This document shows, piece after piece, positions 55,120-63,347 of a stretch of 64,000 nt of DNA (its first letter is position 1; every line of letters begins with the position of its first letter). Source of the DNA: Lachnospiraceae bacterium (lineage in GTDB: Bacteria; Bacillota; Clostridia; Lachnospirales; Lachnospiraceae); assembly GCA_017416465.1 (NCBI GenBank), contig JAFQCK010000159.1, positions 1-64,000 of the forward strand. The letters run 5' to 3'. A program made the translations under genes and the position numbers. The notes under the pieces were generated by a model. It was given only the letters and a program-made list of their open reading frames with translations. It ran no database searches and was not told the origin of the DNA.

Positions 55120-56733
55120 TTACTGTAATGAGCATTTACATTTTGCACTTACCTTATCTGCTATTCCCCAGGTCTTACATACAATACCAACATCAAATTT
55201 ATCTTTATTTATCCTATCCAAGGTATGTATTACTTCTGAACCCTCTCCTTTATTTATTCCAATTTCTATCAAATCCTTTTTAATCTTCATAAATAGCTTT
55301 ATCTTCTCATTCTCTGTAATTTCATATTTAAATCCCGTAACACCGATTTCCGAAACTACTAATTTTTCACCATTTTCAATTCCAATCATTTGTACACTGC
55401 CATTACTAAAATCTCTAAAAATCAAACCAATCTCAACATTTGTCTTATTTCTAAATAAGATTTCAGGTTCGGCAATTATTTCAAACTCTTTATTGTTAAA
55501 TCTTTGTATATCAAATATAACTTTTGGTGCCTCGTCCATATCCCAATAATTATAAGTTCTGTTTCCATTAAATTCAAAGTTTGCTTCACCTTTAAAATCT
55601 CCACTCATTTTATTAACAACTATTTTTTCTTGATTATTTTCATATCTAAAGCACTCAGATTTTTCTCCAAAATCATTAGTTATAGTATTAACACTTTTTA
55701 TTTCTTTGTCTTTTAAATATTCAAAAAAACACTTCACTTCGTCCTGAATAGTTTTTTCACTATATATAATTTTATTAGTTATTATGTTCTCAGGTTCGTA
55801 TCCCTTTGCAACCTTTACGAAAGTATTAATAATTTGATTCTGCCACAGTTTGTTTAACTCCGTACATTGATTAACATACACTTCAAAATTATCAGAACAT
55901 TCTTCATTATATTGTGAAGCTTCCATATACCTCCTTATTTCATTGAAAAATATTCTTCTGTATTTATTTATATTAATAATTTTCTTCTTTGCTTCATTTA
56001 ATAAACTTCCTTCAATTACCTGACTATTAATTCTATTAAACTCCTGTACCATTTGCTCATCTTTTAACATATCCATATACATATTGAATAATATATATTG
56101 ACGATAACCGTCTGTATTCTCAAGATTCAATCTGCAATATTCTTCTATAATAGAGTTCATTAACTCACTACATTTACAATCTCTATTTTTTTCAAATGCT
56201 ATCACTGAATATTTCTTATCATATCTTTTTATATAGCTTTTATTTGCTCTCTTAAGCATATCAAAAGGAATATTAAATTCTTCATACTTATTTCCAATAT
56301 ATTGAAACTGAGTATTATCAAGCACAGTAACCAAGCCTTGTTTTTCTTTATATCCAATAATTAAAAACCAATGATTCCAATCACGTTCCATGTAATATCT
56401 ACTATAAAATATTTCCTTTAAATTTACTCCTACAATAATAGGAATCCCTTTGTCTATCCACTTAATTATTTCTTTATATGTCAAATTTATATCTTCTATA
56501 AATTTTATCCCTGCATATTGTTGTAAAGTAGCAAATACCGATTCTCTAACACATGAAAATTGTGTTTTACTATAAAATGTATTATATGTACCTCTAAATT
56601 TTGATAATATTGCAAAAGCTTTTCCTAAATCCTTTTGCAAATAATCAAACAAAATAACCAAAGGATGTTCAAAACATGTAATCTCATCATATTCATAACA
56701 ATAATTAAAATCTTTAAGATTGAGTTTATTCAT
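55120..56733 (-). CDS. Butirosin BtrH-like protein with C-terminal lectin-like domain
   Basis: 537 residues, no signal peptide. The N-terminus (about 1-180) looks like the BtrH/papain-like fold: EITCFEHPLVILFDYLQKD with a Cys near 19, and DWNHWFLIIGYKEKQGLVTVLDNTQ with the His. A helical middle follows (about 190-330). A C-terminal beta-sandwich (about 360-530, FEFNGNRTYNYWDMDEAPKVIFDI... VEIGLIFRDFS) recalls DUF1349/concanavalin-like lectins. BtrH itself transfers an acyl group from an ACP to an aminoglycoside, which would match the ACP and ligases nearby (inference). SD CCAAAGGAGGCAAAC. Confidence 0.65.
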   Translation of the reverse strand: MNKLNLKDFNYCYEYDEITCFEHPLVILFDYLQKDLGKAFAILSKFRGTYNTFYSKTQFSCVRESVFATLQQYAGIKFIEDINLTYKEIIKWIDKGIPIIVGVNLKEIFYSRYYMERDWNHWFLIIGYKEKQGLVTVLDNTQFQYIGNKYEEFNIPFDMLKRANKSYIKRYDKKYSVIAFEKNRDCKCSELMNSIIEEYCRLNLENTDGYRQYILFNMYMDMLKDEQMVQEFNRINSQVIEGSLLNEAKKKIININKYRRIFFNEIRRYMEASQYNEECSDNFEVYVNQCTELNKLWQNQIINTFVKVAKGYEPENIITNKIIYSEKTIQDEVKCFFEYLKDKEIKSVNTITNDFGEKSECFRYENNQEKIVVNKMSGDFKGEANFEFNGNRTYNYWDMDEAPKVIFDIQRFNNKEFEIIAEPEILFRNKTNVEIGLIFRDFSNGSVQMIGIENGEKLVVSEIGVTGFKYEITENEKIKLFMKIKKDLIEIGINKGEGSEVIHTLDRINKDKFDVGIVCKTWGIADKVSAKCKCSLQ

Positions 56734-56792
56734 GTTTGCCTCCTTTGGCTATTTTCATTCAATTCGTATAATATTTACTTTTAATTAATTAA

Positions 56793-57674
56793 CTAATTCT
56801 CTGATTTTCTATTTTTACCTCTAAAATATAATGAACCTATTATCAATACTAACATTCCAACAATTACACTTATAACTATAATATTGAAATTATCTTTTTT
56901 TGTATCCGTTTCTTTTTTGTCGCCAAACAAGTTAATTTCACCTTTTAATGGTTCTTCTCTTTTAAACGGATTACCACCATATTGTCCTTTATATTTTTCT
57001 TCATTTGCTTTAAATTCTTCATATGTAGGTTCATCATAATCTCTGTACATTAATTCGAAAAACTCATCAATTTCATATATTTTTGCATTTTCTAATGAAC
57101 AAAAATTACTCTGATTCTCACTTAAAAAAGTCATAATATGTTCCGATCCATCTTTCATCTTTATATAAGACATATATATATTATAAATTTCATTATAAAA
57201 ATACCTGACTTCTTCTACATTTTCTACATCTACACCTTCAAATCTACCTTCCACTAGCCTCATATAATAATTCTGAGTAGATGACACTGATGATTGTATC
57301 CAACGCACAACTCCATTCTCTAATCTAAATATCGAATATCCATATGCATTTTCTTTATTGATAAATGGTAAAATCAGTTTACATTCATTATAATCTTTGT
57401 AAGAATAATATAAACTATTAAAGTCCCTACTTTCAATATAATCATTTATCATATATTCCATTCTCTCAATTACACACAACTCTTCTATATCATATTCTTT
57501 CATAGACGAAAAGGAGCCTGGTCTCTCATTCTCAATAATATTTACAACCTGTCTTTTAACATCTTCCATATCTATTCCAAGTTTTTCATTAGCATATACA
57601 CTATAATCTTTATCAAACACAAAAAAACTAATCACTATAACCCCAAACAATAACATCTTTAATATTTTATTCAT
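56793..57674 (-). CDS. Secreted membrane-anchored protein, unknown family
   Basis: 293 residues. A signal peptide (KILKMLLFGVIVISFFVFDKDYSVYA) is followed by a lumenal domain with many Tyr/Asp/Glu and a C-terminal membrane helix (about 265-285, IIVISVIVGMLVLIIGSLYF) with a short basic tail, i.e. type I topology. No sorting motif. The SD GGAGG precedes the ATG at 57674; an earlier ATG lies inside the SD. It lies seven bases after the peptidase gene stop, so cotranscribed. Confidence 0.78.
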   Translation of the reverse strand: MNKILKMLLFGVIVISFFVFDKDYSVYANEKLGIDMEDVKRQVVNIIENERPGSFSSMKEYDIEELCVIERMEYMINDYIESRDFNSLYYSYKDYNECKLILPFINKENAYGYSIFRLENGVVRWIQSSVSSTQNYYMRLVEGRFEGVDVENVEEVRYFYNEIYNIYMSYIKMKDGSEHIMTFLSENQSNFCSLENAKIYEIDEFFELMYRDYDEPTYEEFKANEEKYKGQYGGNPFKREEPLKGEINLFGDKKETDTKKDNFNIIVISVIVGMLVLIIGSLYFRGKNRKSEN

Positions 57675-57689
57675 AATAAACATCCTCCT

Positions 57690-58253
57690 TTACTTATATC
57701 TTCGATAAATTGAATTTTCGTAAATATACTCTCCTACACAAAATTCATCATAATCTTTATTATATATTTCACCATCATAAGGATCACTATATACTACTTC
57801 ACTAAAATCTTCATTTGTATTATACCCAACAATAAGAAACATATGTCCAGTATTCCCGCCCCATATACTTGGTTTATAACAAGCTGCAGCTATTACTCGT
57901 TCTCTATCAATTAATTCAACTATAGTGTCTAAAGATAATATACCGCCTGATTCATAATATGAATATTTAAAATCAGTGAAATAATGTGCTGCTGCCTGAA
58001 CATCTTCAATACTCCCTGATTCATTGACCACACTTCCTTTTACATAGGCTACTCCATCACTCTGAGTCAATTCTACCAAAGCATCATTTCTAGCTAATCC
58101 CCTTGCAACAGTAACCCAACACCACCTATCTTTTTGTTGTTTTTCTGTAATAATAAAAAATCTATATGTTGCATCAACTTTAGTAGTAGAACATGTTACA
58201 ATTACAGACACAATCACTGTAGCTACAATTTTTTTCAAATTCCTTCTCACCAT
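57690..58253 (-). CDS. Secreted papain-like (C39-type) cysteine peptidase
   Basis: 187 residues with signal peptide (KKIVATVIVSVIVTCSTTKVDA). Catalytic Cys in KDRWCWVTVARGL (about 42-54), His in GNTGHMFLIVGYN and Asp in VVYSDPYDG. Peptidase_C39-like fold. Extracellular; substrate unknown. It is the first gene behind the LytTR-type direct repeats and a TATATA box, with SD AAAGGATGG. A related gene in the same island is broken (49416-50617). Confidence 0.85.
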   Translation of the reverse strand: MVRRNLKKIVATVIVSVIVTCSTTKVDATYRFFIITEKQQKDRWCWVTVARGLARNDALVELTQSDGVAYVKGSVVNESGSIEDVQAAAHYFTDFKYSYYESGGILSLDTIVELIDRERVIAAACYKPSIWGGNTGHMFLIVGYNTNEDFSEVVYSDPYDGEIYNKDYDEFCVGEYIYENSIYRRYK

Positions 58254-58341
58254 AAGCACCATCCTTTCAAAATATACACTAACACTTCACTTTCTTATAT
58301 ATAAATATTACATCTTCAAACATTCACTTTTCAATAAAAAT

Positions 58342-58374
58342 GTTGCAAACGTTGTCTTTTTTGTTGTAAACGTT
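58342..58374 (-). promoter_or_regulatory. LytTR-type direct repeats upstream of the peptidase operon
   Basis: On the minus strand AACGTTTACAAC (58363-58374) and AACGTTTGCAAC (58342-58353) are spaced 21 bp, the usual geometry for LytTR dimers. They resemble the LytTR half-site consensus as I recall it. They lie about 45-80 bp before a TATATA box (58295-58300) of the peptidase gene and overlap the 3' end of the LytTR gene. Confidence 0.65.
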
Positions 58375-58693
58375 AAATTTTTCCATTTTCCCTGCAAAAC
58401 TCTTTATACTTTGCTTTTACAATACACTTATTTCTAACACTCATCAGCACTTTTGCTATTTCCAAATCAATAATATCATTATCTATTTTCTTTATAAAAT
58501 GCATATTTACCAAATATGATTTATGCACTCGTATAAACCCGTCTTTCGCTAGTTCTTCTTCAAACCTTGTTAACGACTTTCTTCTTATTTGTACTTTCCC
58601 ATCAAATGTATATAATTCACAATATACATCACTTGCTTTTATATACACTAATTCTTTAACCTGTACACTCGTTTTGTTAATTTCATCTCCCAT
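58373..58693 (-). CDS. Stand-alone LytTR DNA-binding regulator
   Basis: 106 residues from ATG (TTGGAGTGTTAAAA upstream); a TTG 12 codons earlier is less supported. The whole protein is a LytTR domain: VYIKASDVYCELYTFDGKVQIRRKSLTRFEEELAKDGFIRVHKSYLVNMHFIKKIDNDIIDL. There is no receiver domain, so activity is set by its amount or a partner. It directly precedes the 58.2-45.8 kb island on the same strand and is probably its activator (inference). Confidence 0.88.
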   Translation of the reverse strand: MGDEINKTSVQVKELVYIKASDVYCELYTFDGKVQIRRKSLTRFEEELAKDGFIRVHKSYLVNMHFIKKIDNDIIDLEIAKVLMSVRNKCIVKAKYKEFCRENGKI

Positions 58694-58783
58694 TTTTAAC
58701 ACTCCAATCAAATCATTTTTTATATTCAAGCCTCAAATTTTATCTTTATATATTATACCATACAAAAATAGTCAAATTCCCAA

Positions 58784-58872
58784 AATGTCAAAAATAGCAC
58801 TTTAAATGTCAAAAATAACCATTTTTATTTTCTTGTAATACTTTTGTAATTATTTCTCAATGCTTTTGTAAT
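58784..58872. promoter_or_regulatory. Direct repeats in the lytTR-asnA gap
   Basis: AATGTCAAAAATA occurs at 58784-58796 and 58805-58817, exactly 21 bp apart. CTTTTGTAAT occurs at 58841-58850 and 58863-58872 (22 bp). On the minus strand a TATAAT box lies at about 58754-58759, with no good -35 element; the first repeat pair sits where an activator would bind. A possible autoregulatory LytTR site, although the sequence differs from 58342-58374. Confidence 0.4.
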
Positions 58873-58930
58873 ATAGTTTTAATATTTGAGTAATATTTTA
58901 TTTTTCTCTTTATTTTTTATATCTTTATGA

Positions 58931-58936
58931 TATAAT
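58931..58936 (+). promoter_or_regulatory. -10 box of asnA
   Basis: TATAAT 26 bp before the asnA SD (AAAGGATTG). The -35 region is T-rich without a clear TTGACA. Confidence 0.45.
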
Positions 58937-58967
58937 TCTAACAGACTTAAGAAAGGATTGATATATT

Positions 58968-59978
58968 ATGGAACACATACTTACACCTGAAGGATATTCT
59001 TCAGCTTTATCAATCAGAGAGACTGAGATTGGTATCAAGCTCGTTAAAGATTACTTTGAACGTGCGCTTGCAAAAGAATTGAATCTTACCAGAGTTTCCG
59101 CACCACTTTTTGTTAAGCCTGAATCGGGACTTAATGATAACTTAAATGGTGTTGAACGTCCTGTAAGTTTCGGAATAAAGGAACAAGATGACAAAGAAGT
59201 AGAGATTGTACACTCCCTTGCGAAATGGAAACGCCAAGCCCTTAAGAGATATGGCTTCCACTCAGGCGAAGGTCTTTACACAGATATGAACGCTATAAGA
59301 AGAGATGAAGATACAGATAATATTCATTCACTCTTTGTTGACCAGTGGGATTGGGAGAAAATCATTTCTAAAGAAGAACGTAACGTTGAGATATTGAAGA
59401 CAAATGTTACTAAAGTGTATAAGGCACTTAAAGATACAGAGACATTCATCGCTTCACAGTATAATTACATAGACGAGATTTTACCTGATAAGATTACATT
59501 TGTAACATCACAGGAGCTTGAAGATATGTATCCAAACTGTACTGCAAAGGAACGCGAATACAATTACGCTAAGTTAAAGGGTGCTATCTTCATTATGCAG
59601 ATTGGTGATTACCTTGCATCAGGTGAGAAGCATGATGGTCGTGCACCTGACTATGATGACTGGAAATTAAACGGTGATATCATCGTATATTATCCTCTTT
59701 TAGATATTGCTTTGGAATTATCTTCAATGGGAATAAGAGTTGATGAAAATACTCTTTTAGAACAGCTTGAGAAAGCAAATTGTATGGATAGAGCAAAGCT
59801 TCCATTCCAGAAAGCAATTCTTGAGTGTGACCTTCCTTACACAATAGGTGGTGGTATCGGTCAGTCAAGAATCTGTATGTTCTATTTAAGAAAGGCTCAT
59901 ATTGGAGAAGTTCAAGCTTCAATCTGGCCGGATGATATTATGGATTATGCTAATAGCAAAGGTATTGTTTTATTGTAA
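58968..59978 (+). CDS. asnA: Aspartate-ammonia ligase (AsnA)
   Basis: 336 residues, full length, from ATG with AAAGGATTGATATATT. It makes asparagine from aspartate, ammonia and ATP. Class II synthetase-like core: YSSALSIRETEIGIKLVKDYFERALAKEL, LNDNLNGVERPVSF, HSLAKWKRQALKRYGF, YTDMNAIRRDE, LFVDQWDWEKII, the SGEKHDGRAPDYDDW loop and GGGIGQSRICMFYLRKAHIGEVQASIWP. Monocistronic, with its own terminator. Confidence 0.98.
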   Translation: MEHILTPEGYSSALSIRETEIGIKLVKDYFERALAKELNLTRVSAPLFVKPESGLNDNLNGVERPVSFGIKEQDDKEVEIVHSLAKWKRQALKRYGFHSGEGLYTDMNAIRRDEDTDNIHSLFVDQWDWEKIISKEERNVEILKTNVTKVYKALKDTETFIASQYNYIDEILPDKITFVTSQELEDMYPNCTAKEREYNYAKLKGAIFIMQIGDYLASGEKHDGRAPDYDDWKLNGDIIVYYPLLDIALELSSMGIRVDENTLLEQLEKANCMDRAKLPFQKAILECDLPYTIGGGIGQSRICMFYLRKAHIGEVQASIWPDDIMDYANSKGIVLL

Positions 59979-60013
59979 ACCTTAAGCTATTACAATACAT
60001 ATTTAATAACAAC

Positions 60014-60057
60014 AAAATCGGATTTCAAATGAATTAACGTTTGAAATCCGATTTTTA
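60014..60057 (+). terminator. Terminator of asnA
   Basis: AAATCGGATTTCAAA pairs with TTTGAAATCCGATTT, followed by T-rich sequence. Confidence 0.9.
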
Positions 60058-60115
60058 TAATTAATATCATCATAACTGTTCAGCGCCTAGCTTGAAAATA
60101 TTATATGTTATCTTC

Positions 60116-60988
60116 TTATCTTTCTCTCTTTGAACAAGTTACTGCAAGTGCGCCAGGTCCAATATGACACGCTACACTTAAAGGTAATTCACAAATCTTT
60201 ACATCTTCCTCTTTACAATGTGTAAATACTTCTAATATCTCTTTTTTAAATTCCTCTGCCACTTCAAAATTTCTTGAATGTGCAACTTCAATAATCATAT
60301 CTTCAATTGGAAAATCTTTGAATCTTCCAGCTAAATCAGACTGAATAGCATTAATCATCATACTCTTAGCCTGCTTAATTGTTCTTGCTTTAGCAAATGC
60401 ATCAAGCTTGCCACCCTGAATCTGAAGAACCGGTTTAAGCTTCAAAAGTGTTCCGAGTGCTGCTGCTGTTGGAGTAATTCTTCCACCTCTCTTAAGATAA
60501 GTAAGGGTATCTACCATAATATAAATAGAAGAATCTGCTTTATTAGCTTCAAGAATCTCTTTTATCTCTTTTGCACTCTTTCCCTGTTCCGCTAAATGCA
60601 ATGCATCTTTAACAGATTGCTTAAGTGTAACTGATATTCTCTGATTATCTACAACTTCTACTCTTCCATCATAATCATCAGAAAGCATCATCGCTGTCTG
60701 ACAAGTACTACTCAAACTACTTGACATAGGAATATGAACAATGTACTCATATTCTTTTAATACTTCGTCCCACATCTCTGTTACTGCTGCAATTGACGGC
60801 TGTGATGTAGAAATCTTCTTATCCTCTTCTAACATATCAAAAAACTGGTCTGCAGTAAGATTGACGTCCTCATAATATTCAACTTCATCTATCATAAATG
60901 GCATCGGTATAACAAATACACCTAATTCCTTAGCTTCTGCCTGTGTCATACTACTGTTACTATCTGTAATAATTGCAATCTTTTTCAT
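60116..60988 (-). CDS. DegV family fatty-acid-binding protein
   Basis: 290 residues. MKKIAIITDSNSSMTQAEAKELGVFVIPMPFMID, the TSQPS fatty-acid-contacting segment (about 59-63), YIVHIPMSSSLSSTCQTAMML and VDTLTYLKRGGRITPTAAALGTLLKLKPVLQ are all DegV signatures. These bind fatty acids for kinase-dependent phosphorylation and incorporation. The 388-bp gap to the next gene carries only the promoter/operator of the TetR-amylase gene. Confidence 0.95.
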   Translation of the reverse strand: MKKIAIITDSNSSMTQAEAKELGVFVIPMPFMIDEVEYYEDVNLTADQFFDMLEEDKKISTSQPSIAAVTEMWDEVLKEYEYIVHIPMSSSLSSTCQTAMMLSDDYDGRVEVVDNQRISVTLKQSVKDALHLAEQGKSAKEIKEILEANKADSSIYIMVDTLTYLKRGGRITPTAAALGTLLKLKPVLQIQGGKLDAFAKARTIKQAKSMMINAIQSDLAGRFKDFPIEDMIIEVAHSRNFEVAEEFKKEILEVFTHCKEEDVKICELPLSVACHIGPGALAVTCSKRER

Positions 60989-61241
60989 TGTAATCCTCCA
61001 TTTGAAGTAAATTTCATTTGAAAATGTAATAATATATTATCTATAATATTTTACATTTTATCCAAACTGAAATCTTTTATCTTCTATACAACATAGTTGT
61101 CCTTATATTACCATTTAAACTGTTTTTTATCAAGTCAAAAAATACATATATTATTTTTCTGATTTTATGCAATCTTACAACCGTAATATCTTCTTTTTTC
61201 AACAATTCAATCTGCTTATTCACTCCACCAAATACGTAAAA

Positions 61242-61293
61242 TAGACATTTGTCTATTTTTATAGTAGACAAGTGTCTATTTTTATGTTATAGT
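61242..61293 (+). promoter_or_regulatory. Promoter with two palindromic operators (TetR type)
   Basis: TAGACATTTGTCTA (61242-61255) and TAGACAAGTGTCTA (61265-61278) are the same 14-bp palindrome, 23 bp apart. A TATAGT box (61288-61293) lies 17 bp downstream of TAGACA at 61265-61270, which can serve as -35. The second palindrome therefore overlaps the promoter core, where a TetR repressor would block it. The regulator is encoded directly downstream. Confidence 0.65.
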
Positions 61294-61376
61294 ACCTATA
61301 TGATAATTTTGGGATTTAAGAAACTAATTTAATAAATCCATTTATCATTAATTTACAGAAAGGACTATGTGTTAAA

Positions 61377-63263
61377 TTGGAAAAAAGGAAAATAAACAAA
61401 ACTAAAACTTCACTTTACACAGCTCTTAGTCGACTACTTTCTGTAAAGGACATACGGGATATCACAATTATAGAGTTATGTCAGGAAGCCAGAATTAACA
61501 AAAGTACATTTTACCTTCATTATAAAGATATTTATGAATGTACGGAAGATTTTGTAGGCCAACTTGTAACTCCCATTGCAGAGATTATGAGTGAAAATGG
61601 TATAATTAATCTTTTTAATGATTTACCATTATTACTTGATAAAGTTCTTGATTTGCTCGAGTCTTATAATCATGTATATGACCCGGTTTTCTATTCACCA
61701 AATCTTTCACAATTTCTTAATAAGATGAGAAATAGTATCATAGACACATTAATTAAGAAATATGAGACATTTGGATTATCTAATGAACAACTTATGGATG
61801 CTAAAATTGCTACATCTTTTTTAGTAAATGGATTCATAGGAATAATTGAATTAAACGGAAGAACCACACTTCCGCTTAAAAATATAAAATCTTTTGGTGT
61901 AAAATTACAGCGAGGATTTATACTTAATAACAACTTATTTAAGGAGGACTTAAACATGTGGGCTGAAGAAAGCGTATTTTATCAAATTTATCCATTAGGA
62001 TTTTGCGGAGCACCTTTTGAAAATGATGGTGTTTTAGAATCAAGAATATTAAAGGTTAATGACTGGATTCCTCACATCAGTAAGATGGGATTCAATGCAA
62101 TATATTTTTCACCGGTTTTTGAATCAGATACTCATGGTTACAACACAAGAGATTATAAGAAAATTGACTGCCGTCTTGGAACTAACGAGGATTTCAAAAA
62201 TGTATGTGATAATCTTCATAAAGAAGGTATTAAGGTTGTTTTAGATGGTGTATTCAACCATGTGGGAAGAGGATTTTTCGCATTTCAGGATGTATTACAA
62301 AACAGAGAAGGTTCAAGATACAAGGATTGGTTTGCGAGAATTGATTTCGGCGGAAACAGTTGTTACAATGACGGATTATGGTATGAAGGCTGGGAAGGCA
62401 ACTATGACCTTGTTAAGTTAAACCTTTACAACGAAGAAGTTGTTAATCATATATTCGAAAGTATCAGGTTCTGGGTTGATGAATTTGATATTGATGGATT
62501 GAGACTTGATGTTGCTTACTGCCTTGACAAGAATTTCTTAAAGAGACTTAAGAATTTCTGTAACGGGCTTAAAGCAGATTTCTGGCTTTGTGGAGAGCTT
62601 CTTCACGGTGATTATAACCAGTGGGTTAATGATGAGATGCTTCATAGCTGTACTAACTATGAATGTTACAAAGGAATTTTCTCAAGCTTTAACTGTATGA
62701 ATATGTTTGAAATTGTTCACTCTCTTTTAAGACAGTTTGGTCCTGAGAACTGGACATTATATAAAGGTAAACATTTATTATCTTTCGTAGATAATCATGA
62801 TGTATCAAGAATTGCCAGCAATTTGAATAACGAGAATCATCTTCCATTAGTTTATGCTATGGCTTTTGGTATGCCGGGTATTCCTTGCGTATATTATGGT
62901 AGTGAATGGGGTGCAAAAGCTCATAAAAATGAAGGTGATCTTGCACTTCGTGCATGTTTTGATGCACCTGTTGAAAACAACTTAACAGAATTCATTACAA
63001 AAATTGCTAATGCTCATAAGAATAGCAAAGCTCTCTGCTATGGTGATTTCAAATCTGTAGTTCTTACAAATCATCAATGCGTTTTTGAAAGATACTGCGA
63101 TGGTGAGCGTGTACTTGTGGCTATCAATGCATCAGGCGATGATTTCAGAGCTAACTTTAATACAGGTGCAGGCACAGGTATTGACTTAATCACAGGCGAA
63201 ACTATTAATACAGAAGGCGGATTTAACCTTAAGGGTTATAGCGCTATGTATGTTAAGATGTAA
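61377..63263 (+). CDS. TetR-family regulator fused in frame to GH13 alpha-amylase
   Basis: One uninterrupted 628-codon frame. Residues 1-190 are a TetR regulator: HTH DITIIELCQEARINKSTFYLHYKDIYE and a helical ligand domain. Residues 194-628 are a GH13 enzyme: YQIYPLGFCGAP, DGVFNHVG (I), DGLRLDVAYCL (II), FWLCGELL (III) and FVDNHD (IV), then a C-terminal beta domain. AAGGAGG and an in-frame ATG at 61956 allow the amylase to be made separately from the same message. The regulator has a TTG start 12 bases after AAAGGA. No signal peptide, so maltodextrin use inside the cell is likely. No stop separates the parts; whether the fused form exists is unknown. Confidence 0.88.
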   Translation: MEKRKINKTKTSLYTALSRLLSVKDIRDITIIELCQEARINKSTFYLHYKDIYECTEDFVGQLVTPIAEIMSENGIINLFNDLPLLLDKVLDLLESYNHVYDPVFYSPNLSQFLNKMRNSIIDTLIKKYETFGLSNEQLMDAKIATSFLVNGFIGIIELNGRTTLPLKNIKSFGVKLQRGFILNNNLFKEDLNMWAEESVFYQIYPLGFCGAPFENDGVLESRILKVNDWIPHISKMGFNAIYFSPVFESDTHGYNTRDYKKIDCRLGTNEDFKNVCDNLHKEGIKVVLDGVFNHVGRGFFAFQDVLQNREGSRYKDWFARIDFGGNSCYNDGLWYEGWEGNYDLVKLNLYNEEVVNHIFESIRFWVDEFDIDGLRLDVAYCLDKNFLKRLKNFCNGLKADFWLCGELLHGDYNQWVNDEMLHSCTNYECYKGIFSSFNCMNMFEIVHSLLRQFGPENWTLYKGKHLLSFVDNHDVSRIASNLNNENHLPLVYAMAFGMPGIPCVYYGSEWGAKAHKNEGDLALRACFDAPVENNLTEFITKIANAHKNSKALCYGDFKSVVLTNHQCVFERYCDGERVLVAINASGDDFRANFNTGAGTGIDLITGETINTEGGFNLKGYSAMYVKM

Positions 63264-63295
63264 GATATTTCTTCAATCCTCTTATTATAAATTCA

Positions 63296-63342
63296 AAGAA
63301 ACGTGGCATTAGGATTTATGTCCTAATGTCACGTTTCTTTAT
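63296..63342. terminator. Terminator after the TetR-amylase gene
   Basis: AAAGAAACGTGGCATTAGGA pairs with TCCTAATGTCACGTTTCTTT (one mismatch), with T-rich flank; bidirectional between convergent genes. Confidence 0.85.
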
Positions 63343-63347
63343 TAAAA

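Noticed and set aside
61077..61271. 64-codon minus-strand ORF before the TetR-amylase gene
   Set aside because: It starts inside the palindromic operators, has no SD and no recognisable protein character.
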